Assembly (NCBI RefSeq): GCF_007625155.1
Contig: NZ_VMNK01000003.1
Coordinates: 1-64,000 of the forward strand
DNA length: 64,000 nt
Source: Denitromonas halophila
GTDB taxonomy: Bacteria; Pseudomonadota; Gammaproteobacteria; Burkholderiales; Rhodocyclaceae
Direction: 5' to 3'
Part shown: positions 24,774 to 35,551 of the stretch, one piece after another
How positions within the stretch are numbered: position 1 is the first letter of the stretch
Layout: each line of letters opens with the position of its first letter
Translations under genes and position numbers: made by a program
The notes under the pieces: model-generated
Database searches by the model: none
What the model saw: only the letters and a program-made list of their open reading frames with translations
Told to the model about the DNA's origin: nothing

Positions 24774-25556
24774 TCAGTGGCTGGTGCCGAGGTAGGCGGC
24801 AATCACGTCCGGATTGTTCTTCACTTCATCCGGCTCGCCGTCGCCAATCTTCTTGCCGTAGTCGAGCACCACCACGCGGTCCGAGATATCCATCACCACG
24901 CCCATGTCGTGCTCGATCAGGACGATGGTGGTGCCAAACTGGTCATTCACATCGAGGATGAAGCGGCACATGTCCTGCTTCTCTTCCACGTTCATGCCGG
25001 CCATTGGCTCGTCGAGCAGCATCATCGACGGCTCGGCGGCCAGCGCCCGGCCCAGCTCAACGCGCTTTTGCAGACCGTAGGGCAGGCGCCCGACCGGCGT
25101 CTTGCGGATGTTCTGGATCTCGAGAAAGTCGATCACTTCCTCGACCTTCTTGCGATGCTCGATCTCCTCCGCGCGGGCCTTGCCCCAGTGCAGCGCGTGA
25201 TGAAAGACGTTGCACTTCATCTTCAGGTTGCGGCCGGTCATGATGTTGTCGATCACGCTCATGCCCTTGAACAAGGCGATGTTCTGGAAGGTGCGCGCAA
25301 TGCCCTGCTTGGCCGCCTTGTGGGGCTCCATGTCGCGGCGCACCTCACCGCGGAAGGTCACCTGCCCCTCCTGCGGGTGATACACCCCGTTGATGACGTT
25401 CAACATCGAGCTCTTGCCAGCGCCATTCGGGCCGATGATTGAGCGGATTTCGTGTTCGCGCACATCAAAACTGATGTTGGTCAGCGCCTTGACGCCACCA
25501 AAAGAGAGCGAGATGCCCTCCATCTTCAGAATGACGTCGCCGATTTCTCGTGCCAT
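24774..25556 (-). CDS. livG: Liv-type ABC transporter ATPase (LivG-like)
   Basis: The 260-residue ATPase has Walker A GPNGAGKSS, a LivG-type signature region (PYGLQKRVELGRALA, where the usual LSGGQ is LPYGLQ), Walker B MMLLDEPMAGM and the H-loop LIEHDMGVV. The degenerate signature is normal for this subfamily. It is cotranscribed with the AMP-forming ligase upstream (15-nt gap). Confidence 0.9.
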   Translation of the reverse strand: MAREIGDVILKMEGISLSFGGVKALTNISFDVREHEIRSIIGPNGAGKSSMLNVINGVYHPQEGQVTFRGEVRRDMEPHKAAKQGIARTFQNIALFKGMSVIDNIMTGRNLKMKCNVFHHALHWGKARAEEIEHRKKVEEVIDFLEIQNIRKTPVGRLPYGLQKRVELGRALAAEPSMMLLDEPMAGMNVEEKQDMCRFILDVNDQFGTTIVLIEHDMGVVMDISDRVVVLDYGKKIGDGEPDEVKNNPDVIAAYLGTSH

Positions 25557-25571
25557 GTTGTCTCCTCGCGC

Positions 25572-27536
25572 TCAGGCGGCCGTCTTTGCGGCCTGCGGGG
25601 CGAAGGTTTTCGCCTCTTCGATCTTAAGGTCAGCCGAAACCTTGCCCTGGCGACCATCCTCGTATTTCACGTCGGTTTCGATGTGCTGCTCGCTCTTGCC
25701 CGAATACAGCGCATCGATCAGCACCGCGTAGCGCTCCGACACGAACTTGCGACGCACCTTGCGGGTGCGGGTCAGCTCGCCGTCATCGGCATCCAGCTCC
25801 TTGTGCAGAATCAGGAAGCGCTTGATCTGCGAATCGGCCATCATCGGATCGGCCGCCAGTTGCGCGTTGATCTCTTCAACACACTCCTTGATCAGCTGCA
25901 GCACCATCGGCTGAGCGGCCAGATCGGTATAGCCCGAGTAGGCCAGACCGCGGCGCTCGACATAGTTGCCCACCGCTTCGAGGTCGATGTTGATGAAGGC
26001 GGTCACATAGTCCCGCTCGTTGCCGAAGGCCACGGCTTCCTTCACGTGCTGGAAGAACTTGAGCTTGTTCTCGATGTAGTTGGGCGCAAAAATGCTGCCG
26101 CCATTGAGCTTGCCCACATCCTTGGCGCGATCGATGATCTTCAGGTGGCCGTCTTCATCAAAGAAGCCGGCGTCACCGGTGAGGAAGTAACCGTCCTCGT
26201 TGATCGACTCGGCCGTTGCGTCGGGGCGCTTGTAATACGCCTTGAGCAGCATCGGCCCCTTGACCAGAATCTCGCCGTTCTCGGCCAGTTTCACCTCCAC
26301 ACCCGGCGCCGGCTTGCCGACGGAGTCGAGCTTGATCTGGCCGTCCGGCTGCAGGCACACATAGGCGCAGGTTTCGGTCTGGCCATAGAGCTGCTTGAGG
26401 TTGATGCCAATCGAGCGATAGAAGCGGAACAGATCCGGGCCAATCGCCGCGCCGGCGGTGTAGGCCACGCGAATGCGCGAAAAACCCAGCACATTCTTGA
26501 GCGGCCCGAGGATGAGCAGGTTGCTCAGCCAGTACTGGAAGCGATCCGAAGTCGACACCGGCTTGCCATCCAGAATCTCGGCGCCGCAGCGCTTGGCCAC
26601 ATCCATGGCAAAAGCAAATATCTTGCGCTTGAACCAGCTCGCGTCTTCCATGCGGATCAGCACGGTGGTCAGCAGGTTCTCAAACACGCGCGGCGGTGCA
26701 AAGTAATAGGTGGGGCCAATCTCGCGCAGATCGGTCATCACCGTCTCGCCCGACTCCGGGCAGTTGATGGTGAAACCCGACACCATCGCCTGCGCATACG
26801 AGAACAGGTGGTCGCCCACCCACGCCATCGGCAGGTACGAGAGGATGTCTTCGTTCTCGGTCAACTTGTCGAACTGGCAACCGCCCTTGGCCGACTGAAT
26901 GAACGCGTCGTGCGTCTGACACACGCCTTTCGGCTTGCCCGTCGTGCCCGACGTGTAGAGCATCACCGACACATCGTCGGGCCCGCCCTTGCTGATCTCG
27001 CCATCGAGAAAGTCCGGTTGGCTCTTGTCGTGGGCCGTGCCCATCGACTGCAACTCATCCAGGCCAAGCAGGAAGGTGTCAGCGTAGTGACGCATGCCGC
27101 GCGAATCGTCATAAATAACATGCTCGAGGAGCGGGCACTGCTCGCGAATCTCGAGCATCTTGTCCACCTGCTCCTGGTCTTCGACCACGGCGAACTTGAT
27201 CTCGGCATCCTGCAGCACGTAGGCCATTTCCTCGGCCACCGCATCCTGATACATCATCACCGGAATGCCACCCAGGCACTGACAGGCCGCCACCGACCAA
27301 TACAGACGGGGACGGTTGTCACCGATGATGCCGAGGCGATCGCCCCGCTTGAAACCCAGCTCTGCCAGACCGCAGGCGATGGCGCGCACGTTTTGCGCAA
27401 CCTCTGCCCAGCTATAGGTCTGCCAGATGCCGTATTCCTTCTCACGCATTGCCGGCCGGTTCGGCCGCTGTTGAGCATGCTGCATCAACAGGCGCGGAAA
27501 AGTGTTCAGTTCAGCCTGCCCACGGGGGTCTGACAT
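25572..27536 (-). CDS. AMP-binding long-chain-type acyl-CoA ligase
   Basis: The 654-residue ANL enzyme has the P-loop MLYTSGTTGKPKGVC, the A5 motif YGQTE, the A7 motif YFLTGDAGFFDEDGHLKIIDRAKD and a C-terminal domain ending in acidic/basic residues. It makes acyl-CoA esters from fatty or aryl-alkyl acids. It is the first gene of the Liv-type operon, so uptake and activation of one substrate class are coupled. AAGGAGG lies 7 nt before the ATG at 27536; the track upstream to 27719 lacks support. Confidence 0.9.
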   Translation of the reverse strand: MSDPRGQAELNTFPRLLMQHAQQRPNRPAMREKEYGIWQTYSWAEVAQNVRAIACGLAELGFKRGDRLGIIGDNRPRLYWSVAACQCLGGIPVMMYQDAVAEEMAYVLQDAEIKFAVVEDQEQVDKMLEIREQCPLLEHVIYDDSRGMRHYADTFLLGLDELQSMGTAHDKSQPDFLDGEISKGGPDDVSVMLYTSGTTGKPKGVCQTHDAFIQSAKGGCQFDKLTENEDILSYLPMAWVGDHLFSYAQAMVSGFTINCPESGETVMTDLREIGPTYYFAPPRVFENLLTTVLIRMEDASWFKRKIFAFAMDVAKRCGAEILDGKPVSTSDRFQYWLSNLLILGPLKNVLGFSRIRVAYTAGAAIGPDLFRFYRSIGINLKQLYGQTETCAYVCLQPDGQIKLDSVGKPAPGVEVKLAENGEILVKGPMLLKAYYKRPDATAESINEDGYFLTGDAGFFDEDGHLKIIDRAKDVGKLNGGSIFAPNYIENKLKFFQHVKEAVAFGNERDYVTAFINIDLEAVGNYVERRGLAYSGYTDLAAQPMVLQLIKECVEEINAQLAADPMMADSQIKRFLILHKELDADDGELTRTRKVRRKFVSERYAVLIDALYSGKSEQHIETDVKYEDGRQGKVSADLKIEEAKTFAPQAAKTAA

Positions 27537-27674
27537 ACCCGCCTCCTCCTTGTGTGTCTCTTTTCTGTGCCGCAGCGCCGGGGGTTTTCTTATTCGGCGT
27601 CCGGGTGGCCTGGGGGCCATGTTCGAGGCTGGAGTCTCGCAGCCTATGTTTGCGCAACTATTTTCAGAATGTAC

Positions 27675-27691
27675 GCAATTGTGACAATTGC
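27675..27691. promoter_or_regulatory. Perfect palindromic operator candidate
   Basis: GCAATTGT-G-ACAATTGC is a perfect 17-bp palindrome in the divergent region, 139 nt upstream of the CoA-ligase/Liv operon and 83 nt upstream of the BrkB-like gene. Its form suits a dimeric TetR- or MarR-type repressor, but no such gene is adjacent. Confidence 0.5.
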
Positions 27692-27774
27692 CCGATCCGC
27701 GTCCGCGCCACACCGACATCGCCGCACAACGCGGTTACAGTAGGGGCTTCACGCATATGTAATGGCCGATCGCC

Positions 27775-28773
27775 GTGACGACACTCACCCGCGCACTTCG
27801 CTACGCCCTCGTCCCCTGGCGCGCCGCCCGCAAATGGGGCGACGACCGCTGCGCCACCTACGCCGCCGCCCTCGCCTACTACTCCGCGTTTTCGCTCGCA
27901 CCGGTGCTGGTCATCGCCGTCTCGGTGGCCGGCCTCATTTTTGGCCCCGACACCGCCAGCGAACGCATCGTCGGTGAGCTCGAAGCACTCATCGGCGCCG
28001 ACGGCGCGCGGCTCATCGCCCGCATGGTCACCGCCAGTCAGGCCTCCGGCCAAGGCGCGCTCGCCGCGGTAGTCAGCACCGTCATCACGCTGATCGGTGC
28101 CACCGGCCTGTTCGTCCAGATGGGTCATGCCTTCGAAGCCGTCTTCGGCCGCCCCACCCAGGGCCGCAGCGCCTGGATGAAGCAACTCATCGGCCGCCTG
28201 CGCGGGCTCACCGTCGTCATCGGCATCGGCTTCCTGCTCATGGTCTCGCTGGTCGCCAGCGCCGCCATCCTCGCCGTTGGCGAATACGCCACGCGTGGCA
28301 TCCAGGCCCTGCTGTGGCTCGCCACCGCACTGCAGATCGGCATCTCGCTCGCCCTGCAAAGCAGCATGATCGGCATCATCTACAAGGTGCTGGTGCCCAC
28401 CAAACTGTCCACCCGCGCCCTCACGATCGGCGCCGTGCTCACCGCCATCCTGTTCGAACTGGGCAAATGGGCTATCGGCCTCTACCTGGGCCGCAGCAAC
28501 ACCGCCGCCACCTTCGGCCCCGCCGGCTCGCTCGCCATCGTGCTGCTGTGGGTGTACTACGTGTCGCTGATTTTGCTCTACGGCGCGGAAATCACCTTCC
28601 AGCTCAACCGCATCGAGCATGTCGGCGACCGGCGCTTCCGTCGGCAGAAAAAGCAGAAAAAGGCGGCCACGCCGCCGCTGGAGGCGCAGGAGGCGCGCCC
28701 CGAGCCGCTCCCGGCCGAGGCCACACCCGCCCTGTTCAAGCCCCCTGCCACCGAAGAGACGCCCACCCGATAG
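27775..28773 (+). CDS. YihY/BrkB-family inner-membrane protein
   Basis: The 332-residue protein has the family N-terminus (WGDDRCATYAAALAYYSAFSLAPVLVIAVSVAGLIFG) and six membrane helices with LLWVYYVSLILLYGAEITFQ at the end of the core. The C-terminal 50 residues are basic and proline-rich (RRFRRQKKQKKAA). Despite an old RNase BN label, the family has no proven enzymatic function. The start is GTG. Its 3' end is overlapped by the antisense reading frame of the damaged VOC gene. Confidence 0.87.
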   Translation: MTTLTRALRYALVPWRAARKWGDDRCATYAAALAYYSAFSLAPVLVIAVSVAGLIFGPDTASERIVGELEALIGADGARLIARMVTASQASGQGALAAVVSTVITLIGATGLFVQMGHAFEAVFGRPTQGRSAWMKQLIGRLRGLTVVIGIGFLLMVSLVASAAILAVGEYATRGIQALLWLATALQIGISLALQSSMIGIIYKVLVPTKLSTRALTIGAVLTAILFELGKWAIGLYLGRSNTAATFGPAGSLAIVLLWVYYVSLILLYGAEITFQLNRIEHVGDRRFRRQKKQKKAATPPLEAQEARPEPLPAEATPALFKPPATEETPTR

Positions 28774-29222
28774 CTTGGTCGGGGGCAAAAAGGCACGCCG
28801 CGGGGAATCCCCCCCGCCCTGCTACGCCCCCGGCACACCGCGCAAAGCTTGTTGCCGTCGGGGTCGCGCACACAGGCCTGGTGCATCGCGCCGAGCGTGC
28901 TCTCGCGCAGCCCCGGCGCGTTCTCAATCGACACCCCGCCGTGCGCCAACGCCACGTCATGGAACTGCCTGACCTGCTCGGGCGACGCGCACTTGAAGCC
29001 GACGATGCCGACGGTGCCGCCGTTCGCCGGCATCGCCGCCTCACCATTGATTGGCACGGTCACGCCAAAGGAGCCGCCCACGTGCCGGTTGAACAGACGC
29101 ACATCTCCCGTCGGCGCCTCGTTGCGCACCGCCTCACCCGCACCGAGCACCGCCAGCACGGCATCATAGAAACGCTTCGAACGCGCGATATCGTTCGACC
29201 CCACCATCACATGGCTGAACAC
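28578..29222 (-). CDS. VOC (glyoxalase-fold) protein with overrun C-terminus, probable 1-nt frameshift
   Basis: Residues 1-130 are a complete single-domain VOC/lactoylglutathione lyase-like protein (FSHVMVGSNDIARSKRFYDAVLAVLGAG ... HQACVRDPDGNKLCAVCR). After CRG the frame runs on for about 85 residues of low-complexity sequence antisense to the BrkB gene. One extra G in the G5 run at about 28829-28833 would give CRGA and a stop at 28822-28824, the usual protein length. The start is GTG at 29222 with AGGA upstream. The frame end is therefore formal; 28822 is the likely ancestral end. Substrate unknown. Confidence 0.7.
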   Translation of the reverse strand: MFSHVMVGSNDIARSKRFYDAVLAVLGAGEAVRNEAPTGDVRLFNRHVGGSFGVTVPINGEAAMPANGGTVGIVGFKCASPEQVRQFHDVALAHGGVSIENAPGLRESTLGAMHQACVRDPDGNKLCAVCRGRSRAGGIPRGVPFCPRPSYRVGVSSVAGGLNRAGVASAGSGSGRASCASSGGVAAFFCFFCRRKRRSPTCSMRLSWKVISAP

Positions 29223-29308
29223 CGGTCTGTTTCCTGTTGCTGTGTGGAGCCGCAGCGTATCTCCAACGGAGCCGAGGCAGCGTGTCGCGCGGATGTAGTG
29301 CGTCGCCG

Positions 29309-29326
29309 GGATGCAGGCCGGCATCC
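29309..29326. repeat. Small palindromic repeat
   Basis: GGATGC-AGGCCG-GCATCC lies upstream of the VOC gene. It resembles half of the larger palindrome at 29388-29424 (ATCCGG-type core). Confidence 0.4.
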
Positions 29327-29387
29327 GGGGTCGGTGTGGCAACCAGGCGCAGTCTTTCGATGCGGGGCGGTGTGCCTGATCGAGCCG

Positions 29388-29424
29388 GTGAGCCCGGATT
29401 CCGCGGCGCGGCATCCGGGCTCAC
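29388..29424. repeat. REP-like palindrome
   Basis: GTGAGCCCGGAT and ATCCGGGCTCAC form a perfect 12-bp inverted repeat around a 13-nt GC loop. It lies just past the stop of the hypothetical gene at 29428. The core resembles the CCCGGATT...ATCCGGG palindromes scattered through many proteobacterial genomes. No T-tract follows, so a terminator role is weak. Confidence 0.6.
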
Positions 29425-29427
29425 CAC

Positions 29428-29901
29428 TCAACTTCTCGGCGACTCAAAACACCGCGCCCGCGCGATCTCGTAGTCGAGACGCACATCCTTCGCGCCACGC
29501 ATCGCCACGGCAAACGCAGCGTCTTCCGTCGACTCAGTCGCCGAGCGCGCCATCACAGCCTGCCGCGACGCCTGCATCGCCAGCACCAACTGCTCGCCCA
29601 CCCGCGCCGCACAGCCCGACGCCGGCACCCGGGCCACCGTCTGTTCGGCCTCGGTCATTTCGCGGACCGGGCCGGCCGCCGCCTCGCCCGACGCCTTCAG
29701 CGCGGCATCGACGGCGCGCGCCCAGCGCCTATCCGCGCGGTCGTACTCGGCAAAGGCCGCCTGCACCCGCGCCATGGCCTGGCGCTTGTCGTAGATGTCG
29801 TAGCCGGTCCGCCCCATGAACGCCAGCACGAAGAGCACCACGCCGACCAGCACCCACGGTATCCGGCGTCGCTTCGGCACGCCCGCTCGATCTGTCATCA
29901 T
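29428..29901 (-). CDS. Hypothetical single-pass membrane protein; start region hit by a mobile element
   Basis: A 157-residue protein not recognised as a family. A basic N-terminus and one membrane helix (IPWVLVGVVLFVLAFMG) precede a soluble region rich in Ala and Arg, with helical character (ARVQAAFAEYDRADRRWARAVDAAL) and two cysteines. The mobile element at 29902-30212 begins at the base next to the ATG. Joining the flanks restores ATGAGGGCC before ATGATG, so the insertion cut the gene from its ribosome binding site and promoter. Expression is therefore doubtful. Confidence 0.6.
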   Translation of the reverse strand: MMTDRAGVPKRRRIPWVLVGVVLFVLAFMGRTGYDIYDKRQAMARVQAAFAEYDRADRRWARAVDAALKASGEAAAGPVREMTEAEQTVARVPASGCAARVGEQLVLAMQASRQAVMARSATESTEDAAFAVAMRGAKDVRLDYEIARARCFESPRS

Positions 29902-30212
29902 CCTAGAAACCGTAGTTGGACGCGCCCGAGTGCGCGTTTGACGGGCTGAGCACAGGCCCCCACGCTCACTTCATTCGCTGCCCCCCGAGGGGGTTGTACC
30001 CACTCTTGGGGCGGCCCGGCGAGCGGGTGAGCAAGGCGCAACGACGCACAGCCTGCACGCTGCAAGGAGAAGCAACGCGGCCAGGCGGCCCGCCAGACGT
30101 GCAATCGGGTGCGTAGCGCTGTCACCCACCGGGTGATCGGCCTCGAAGCCGAAGAAGTTTGCATGTTCAATACCTTGCTCTTGGGCACAAGCGGTCAACT
30201 GCGGTTTCTAGG
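29902..30212. mobile_element. MITE-like element, copy 1 (311 bp)
   Basis: The element has imperfect terminal inverted repeats of about 20 bp (left CCTAGAAACCGTAGTT; right end complement CCTAGAAACCGCAGTT) and is flanked on both sides by ATCAT, a 5-bp target-site duplication. A second, internal inverted repeat is present (ACGCGCCCGAGTGCGCG near the left end against ACGCACCCGATTGCACG from 30087-30113). It encodes no transposase. A second copy at 57196-57428 differs by about 78 nt that are inserted here and by scattered substitutions. Confidence 0.85.
29955..30017. repeat. Dispersed G/C-rich repeat nested in MITE copy 1
   Basis: GGCCCCCACGCT, GCTGCCCCCCGAGGGGG and CTTGGGGCGGCCC occur in the same order as in the complement of 23745-23814. 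This block accounts for most of the extra length of MITE copy 1 compared with copy 2. Confidence 0.6.
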
Positions 30213-30362
30213 ATCATGGCCCTCATGACCATCCATTCGCCGACAGTCTGACAGCATGTCGGCCGGCGGCGGGCAAAAGGACGGTTTCCGGTGCGGTGCA
30301 AGATCGCCCGGCGGCGCCCGGATAGCGCCGCGCTGCATCCCCTCGACCCCAAGGAGACCCGC

Positions 30363-30908
30363 ATGCTTCTCGACACCCCGATCTGCGACTTCGGCTGGCA
30401 AGCCCCCGATTTCACGCTGCCAGACCCCGACGGCATGTCCTACACCCTGTCCGAACAACTGGGCGACAAGGGCGTGCTGATCGCCTTCATCTGCAACCAC
30501 TGCCCTTATGTGCAAGCCATTGCGGACCGTCTGGCCGACGACGCCCGCGCGCTGCAGGCCGAGGGCGTCGGCGTGCTGGCCGTGATGTCGAACGACGCCA
30601 CGCAAGTGCCGCTCGACAGCCCGGCGAACATGAAACGCTTCGCCGCGGAACACGGCTTCAGCTTCCCGTATCTGGTCGATGCGACCCAGCAGGTCGGTCG
30701 CGCCTACGGGGCGGTGTGCACGCCGGATTTCTTCGGGCTGAACAAGGACGGCGAACTGCAGTACCGCGGCCGTCTGGACGATGCCGGCCGGGGCAATCCG
30801 ACCAAGCGCACCCGCGAACTGGTCGACGCCATGCGGCTGATCGCCGCCACCGGGCGGGGCCCGCGCGAGCAAACGCCCAGCATGGGCTGTTCGATCAAGT
30901 GGAGATGA
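30363..30908 (+). CDS. Thioredoxin-fold redoxin (AhpC/TSA-like, CNHC motif)
   Basis: The 181-residue protein has the AhpC/TSA-like thioredoxin fold (APDFTLPDPDGMSYTLSEQLGDKGVLIAFICNHCPYV), with a CxxC-type active site CNHC. Homologous thioredoxin-family proteins often carry the FxCNHCPYV motif; the reductant and substrate are unknown. No signal peptide is seen, so it is probably cytoplasmic. AAGGAG precedes the ATG at 30363; the frame opens at 30291 without support. Confidence 0.85.
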   Translation: MLLDTPICDFGWQAPDFTLPDPDGMSYTLSEQLGDKGVLIAFICNHCPYVQAIADRLADDARALQAEGVGVLAVMSNDATQVPLDSPANMKRFAAEHGFSFPYLVDATQQVGRAYGAVCTPDFFGLNKDGELQYRGRLDDAGRGNPTKRTRELVDAMRLIAATGRGPREQTPSMGCSIKWR

Positions 30909-30912
30909 GTTG

Positions 30913-30945
30913 GCCCCCGGAAGCCGCCGGGCGGCCTCCGGGGGC
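30913..30945. terminator. Hairpin between convergent redoxin and chemoreceptor genes
   Basis: GCCCCCGGA and TCCGGGGGC form a 9-bp GC stem with a smaller inner stem (GCCGCC/GGCGGC). Its place between convergent genes suggests a bidirectional terminator, though no T-tract follows. Confidence 0.5.
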
Positions 30946-30959
30946 GGTGCGCGCACGCA

Positions 30960-32612
30960 TCACAGCTTGAAGGCGGCGAACTTCTCCATCGTGCTGCGCG
31001 ACACCAGGGCCACCTGATCCACCGTCTTGCGCGCTTCGCGCAGGGCAGCATCGGTCTCCTGGACCCGTCCGGTGATGCCCTCGGTGTTCTGCGCGATGGA
31101 CGACGTGGCGCTGCGCTGTTCGTTGATCGACAGGGCAACCTCGCTCATGCGGTTGGCCACGGCGGTGATCTTGCTGCCGATCTCTGAAATCTTGCCGCGC
31201 GCGTCTTCGGTCAGGCTGACGCTGCTCTCCACCGTCGCGACGGTCTGCTCCATGAAGCCGACGGCCTGCTGCGTTTCGTCGCGCATGCCGTCGAGCATGG
31301 TGGTGATTTCCAGCGTGGCCTTGCCGGTGCGCTCGGCCAGCTTGCGCACTTCATCGGCCACCACGGCAAAGCCGCGCCCCTGTTCGCCGGCACGGGCCGC
31401 TTCGATGGCGGCATTGAGCGCCAGCAGATTGGTCTGGTCGGCGATCTCGCGGATCACCCCGACAATGCCGGTGATGTCGCCCGAGCGGCGGTCCAGGCCG
31501 CCGAGCACGTCGGCCAGCTCACGCACCCGCCGGGCCGATTCGACGGCCTGCGCGGCAATGGTGGTCACGCCCTCCGCGGTGGCCACGGTCAGCTCCCCCG
31601 TGCTGTGCGCCAGGGCTTCGGCATCGTTGCTGTTGTCGGCGATATGGGAGACGCTCACCGTGATCTGCTCGACGCTGGCGGCGTTGGCGGTGGTAATGTC
31701 AGCCAGCGCCTCCGAGCGATCGGAGATCTCGTTGATGCTCGCTTCAAGCTGCCGCACGCCGTCGGTCAGCTTGTCGGCATCGCCGAGCAGCTGACGGAAC
31801 ATCCCGCCCAGGCTGTCCAGCAGCTGGTTGAAACTGACCGCCATCTGGCCCAGTTCGTCCTTCGAATTGATCGGGAGACGAACCGTCAGGTCACCCCCGC
31901 CGGCCGACAATTCCTTCAGGCGCGCATTCAGGTTGCGCAGCGGCGTGAACACCAGCTTGGGCACCAACAGCAGCACCGCGAGTATCGTGACCACCACCAT
32001 AGCGCTGATGATCAGCGTGCCGACATAGGCGGCATGGGCCGAGCTTTCGGCCCGCGCCTCGCTGGCCGCGGCGCCATCGGCCATGATCTCGGACAACTTG
32101 TCGATCTTGTCGCGCATGCTGCCGAACTGCTTGGCGGCCTCGCCAAAGCTCAGGCTGCGCGCTTCGGCAACGGCGGCCTCGTCGCCACCTTTGAGCAAGG
32201 TGATGATCCGGTCGTTACTGGCCTCCCAGACTCGCCGATCGCTTTCGTACTGTTTGAGCAGCGGGTCGGTCGCCGCTGCGGTGGCCGGCAATTGCGCAGC
32301 GATGGCGGCGAACTTTCCGACACGGGTCGCGGACTGCTGCCGGTTTTCGTCGATTTGCGTCTGCCATTTGGCTTGCTGCCCATCGTTGCCGGAGTTCAAC
32401 CAGGAGCGCTCCGCCACCAAGGCTTGGTAGAGGTCTCGATCGGCTTCGAGCAGCACCGTAATGGCCGGCAGGTAGCGCCCCCCCATTTCAACGGTGAGCG
32501 CTTCGGTATTTCTGGCGCTGTTGATGCCAAACGCGCTCAGCACGAGGGACATCGCCCCCATGAAGAGGATCGGACCAATGATTTTCCAACGGACGGACAG
32601 GTTCGCGAGCAT
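30960..32612 (-). CDS. Methyl-accepting chemotaxis protein
   Basis: A 550-residue chemoreceptor: membrane helix 1 ([20 protein letters not shown]), a four-helix periplasmic sensor of about 150 residues ([16 protein letters not shown]), helix 2 ([25 protein letters not shown]), HAMP ([23 protein letters not shown]) and a cytoplasmic signalling tip ([31 protein letters not shown]). There is no C-terminal pentapeptide for CheR tethering. The ligand is unknown; no che genes are adjacent. Confidence 0.94.
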   Translation of the reverse strand: MLANLSVRWKIIGPILFMGAMSLVLSAFGINSARNTEALTVEMGGRYLPAITVLLEADRDLYQALVAERSWLNSGNDGQQAKWQTQIDENRQQSATRVGKFAAIAAQLPATAAATDPLLKQYESDRRVWEASNDRIITLLKGGDEAAVAEARSLSFGEAAKQFGSMRDKIDKLSEIMADGAAASEARAESSAHAAYVGTLIISAMVVVTILAVLLLVPKLVFTPLRNLNARLKELSAGGGDLTVRLPINSKDELGQMAVSFNQLLDSLGGMFRQLLGDADKLTDGVRQLEASINEISDRSEALADITTANAASVEQITVSVSHIADNSNDAEALAHSTGELTVATAEGVTTIAAQAVESARRVRELADVLGGLDRRSGDITGIVGVIREIADQTNLLALNAAIEAARAGEQGRGFAVVADEVRKLAERTGKATLEITTMLDGMRDETQQAVGFMEQTVATVESSVSLTEDARGKISEIGSKITAVANRMSEVALSINEQRSATSSIAQNTEGITGRVQETDAALREARKTVDQVALVSRSTMEKFAAFKL

Positions 32613-34952
<2,340 letters not shown>

Positions 34953-34954
34953 GC

Positions 34955-35551
34955 ATGCCGCGCAAAAAAACCGAACCCGCCGCCGATGCCAACCGCCGCA
35001 CCGACGTGCTGCGCGCGGCCGCCCGCCTGTTTGTCGAAAAAGGCTTCGAAGCGACCACCACGCGCGACATCGCCGAGGCCGCCGGCATGCGCTCGGGCAG
35101 CCCCTTCTACCATTTCCGCAGCAAGCTCGATCTGCTCAAGGCGGTGATTCTCGAAGGCCTTGCCAATAGCGATGCCCGCCAGCGGGCGGCCATCGTCGGC
35201 GTAGACGACCCGCTCGACCGCCTGCGCGTGCTGGTGCGCACCCACCTGGCCAGCCTGCATGAATTCGACTGCGACTCGCCCTTGCTGATCGGCGAAACCC
35301 GCGCGCTCGACGACGCCGCCAAACGCGACATCGCGGCGGCTTTCGATGCATATCAAATCCCCTGGCAGCACACACTCGACACGCTGGCGGCGGCCGGCCA
35401 TATCGCCAGCGCCGCGCCGCCGGTACGGCTGTGGCTGTTCGGCATGCTCAACTGGAGTACCCACTGGTATCGCGCCGACGGCGCGCTGTCGCTCGATGCA
35501 CTGGCCGACAGCGCGCTGGCGATGCTGCTCGCCAAGCCGGCGGGCACTTAG
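34955..35551 (+). CDS. TetR/AcrR family regulator (fadH partner)
   Basis: The 198-residue protein has an N-terminal helix-turn-helix (FEATTTRDIAEAAGMRSGSPFYHFRSKLDLLKAVI, about 30-65) and an all-helical ligand-binding domain. It starts 2 nt after the fadH stop, so it is cotranscribed. Acyl-CoA is the likely effector, by analogy with TetR fatty-acid regulators such as PsrA and FadR-type TetR proteins. The longer open frame from 34532 is antisense/out-of-frame noise over fadH. Confidence 0.9.
   Translation: MPRKKTEPAADANRRTDVLRAAARLFVEKGFEATTTRDIAEAAGMRSGSPFYHFRSKLDLLKAVILEGLANSDARQRAAIVGVDDPLDRLRVLVRTHLASLHEFDCDSPLLIGETRALDDAAKRDIAAAFDAYQIPWQHTLDTLAAAGHIASAAPPVRLWLFGMLNWSTHWYRADGALSLDALADSALAMLLAKPAGT

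Noticed and set aside
25452-27533. A 693-codon plus-strand open frame opposite the AMP-forming ligase
   Set aside because: Antisense shadow of a ligase with clear motifs and a strong ribosome binding site; it has no recognisable domain of its own.
29388-29424. Rho-independent terminator
   Set aside because: The 12-bp palindrome has no T-tract on either strand and resembles scattered proteobacterial palindromes, so it is listed as a repeat.
29898-30198. Protein-coding gene inside MITE copy 1
   Set aside because: The frame lacks a good ATG, and in this copy the dispersed repeat interrupts it. It is reported as a possible ancestral coding trace, not as a gene.
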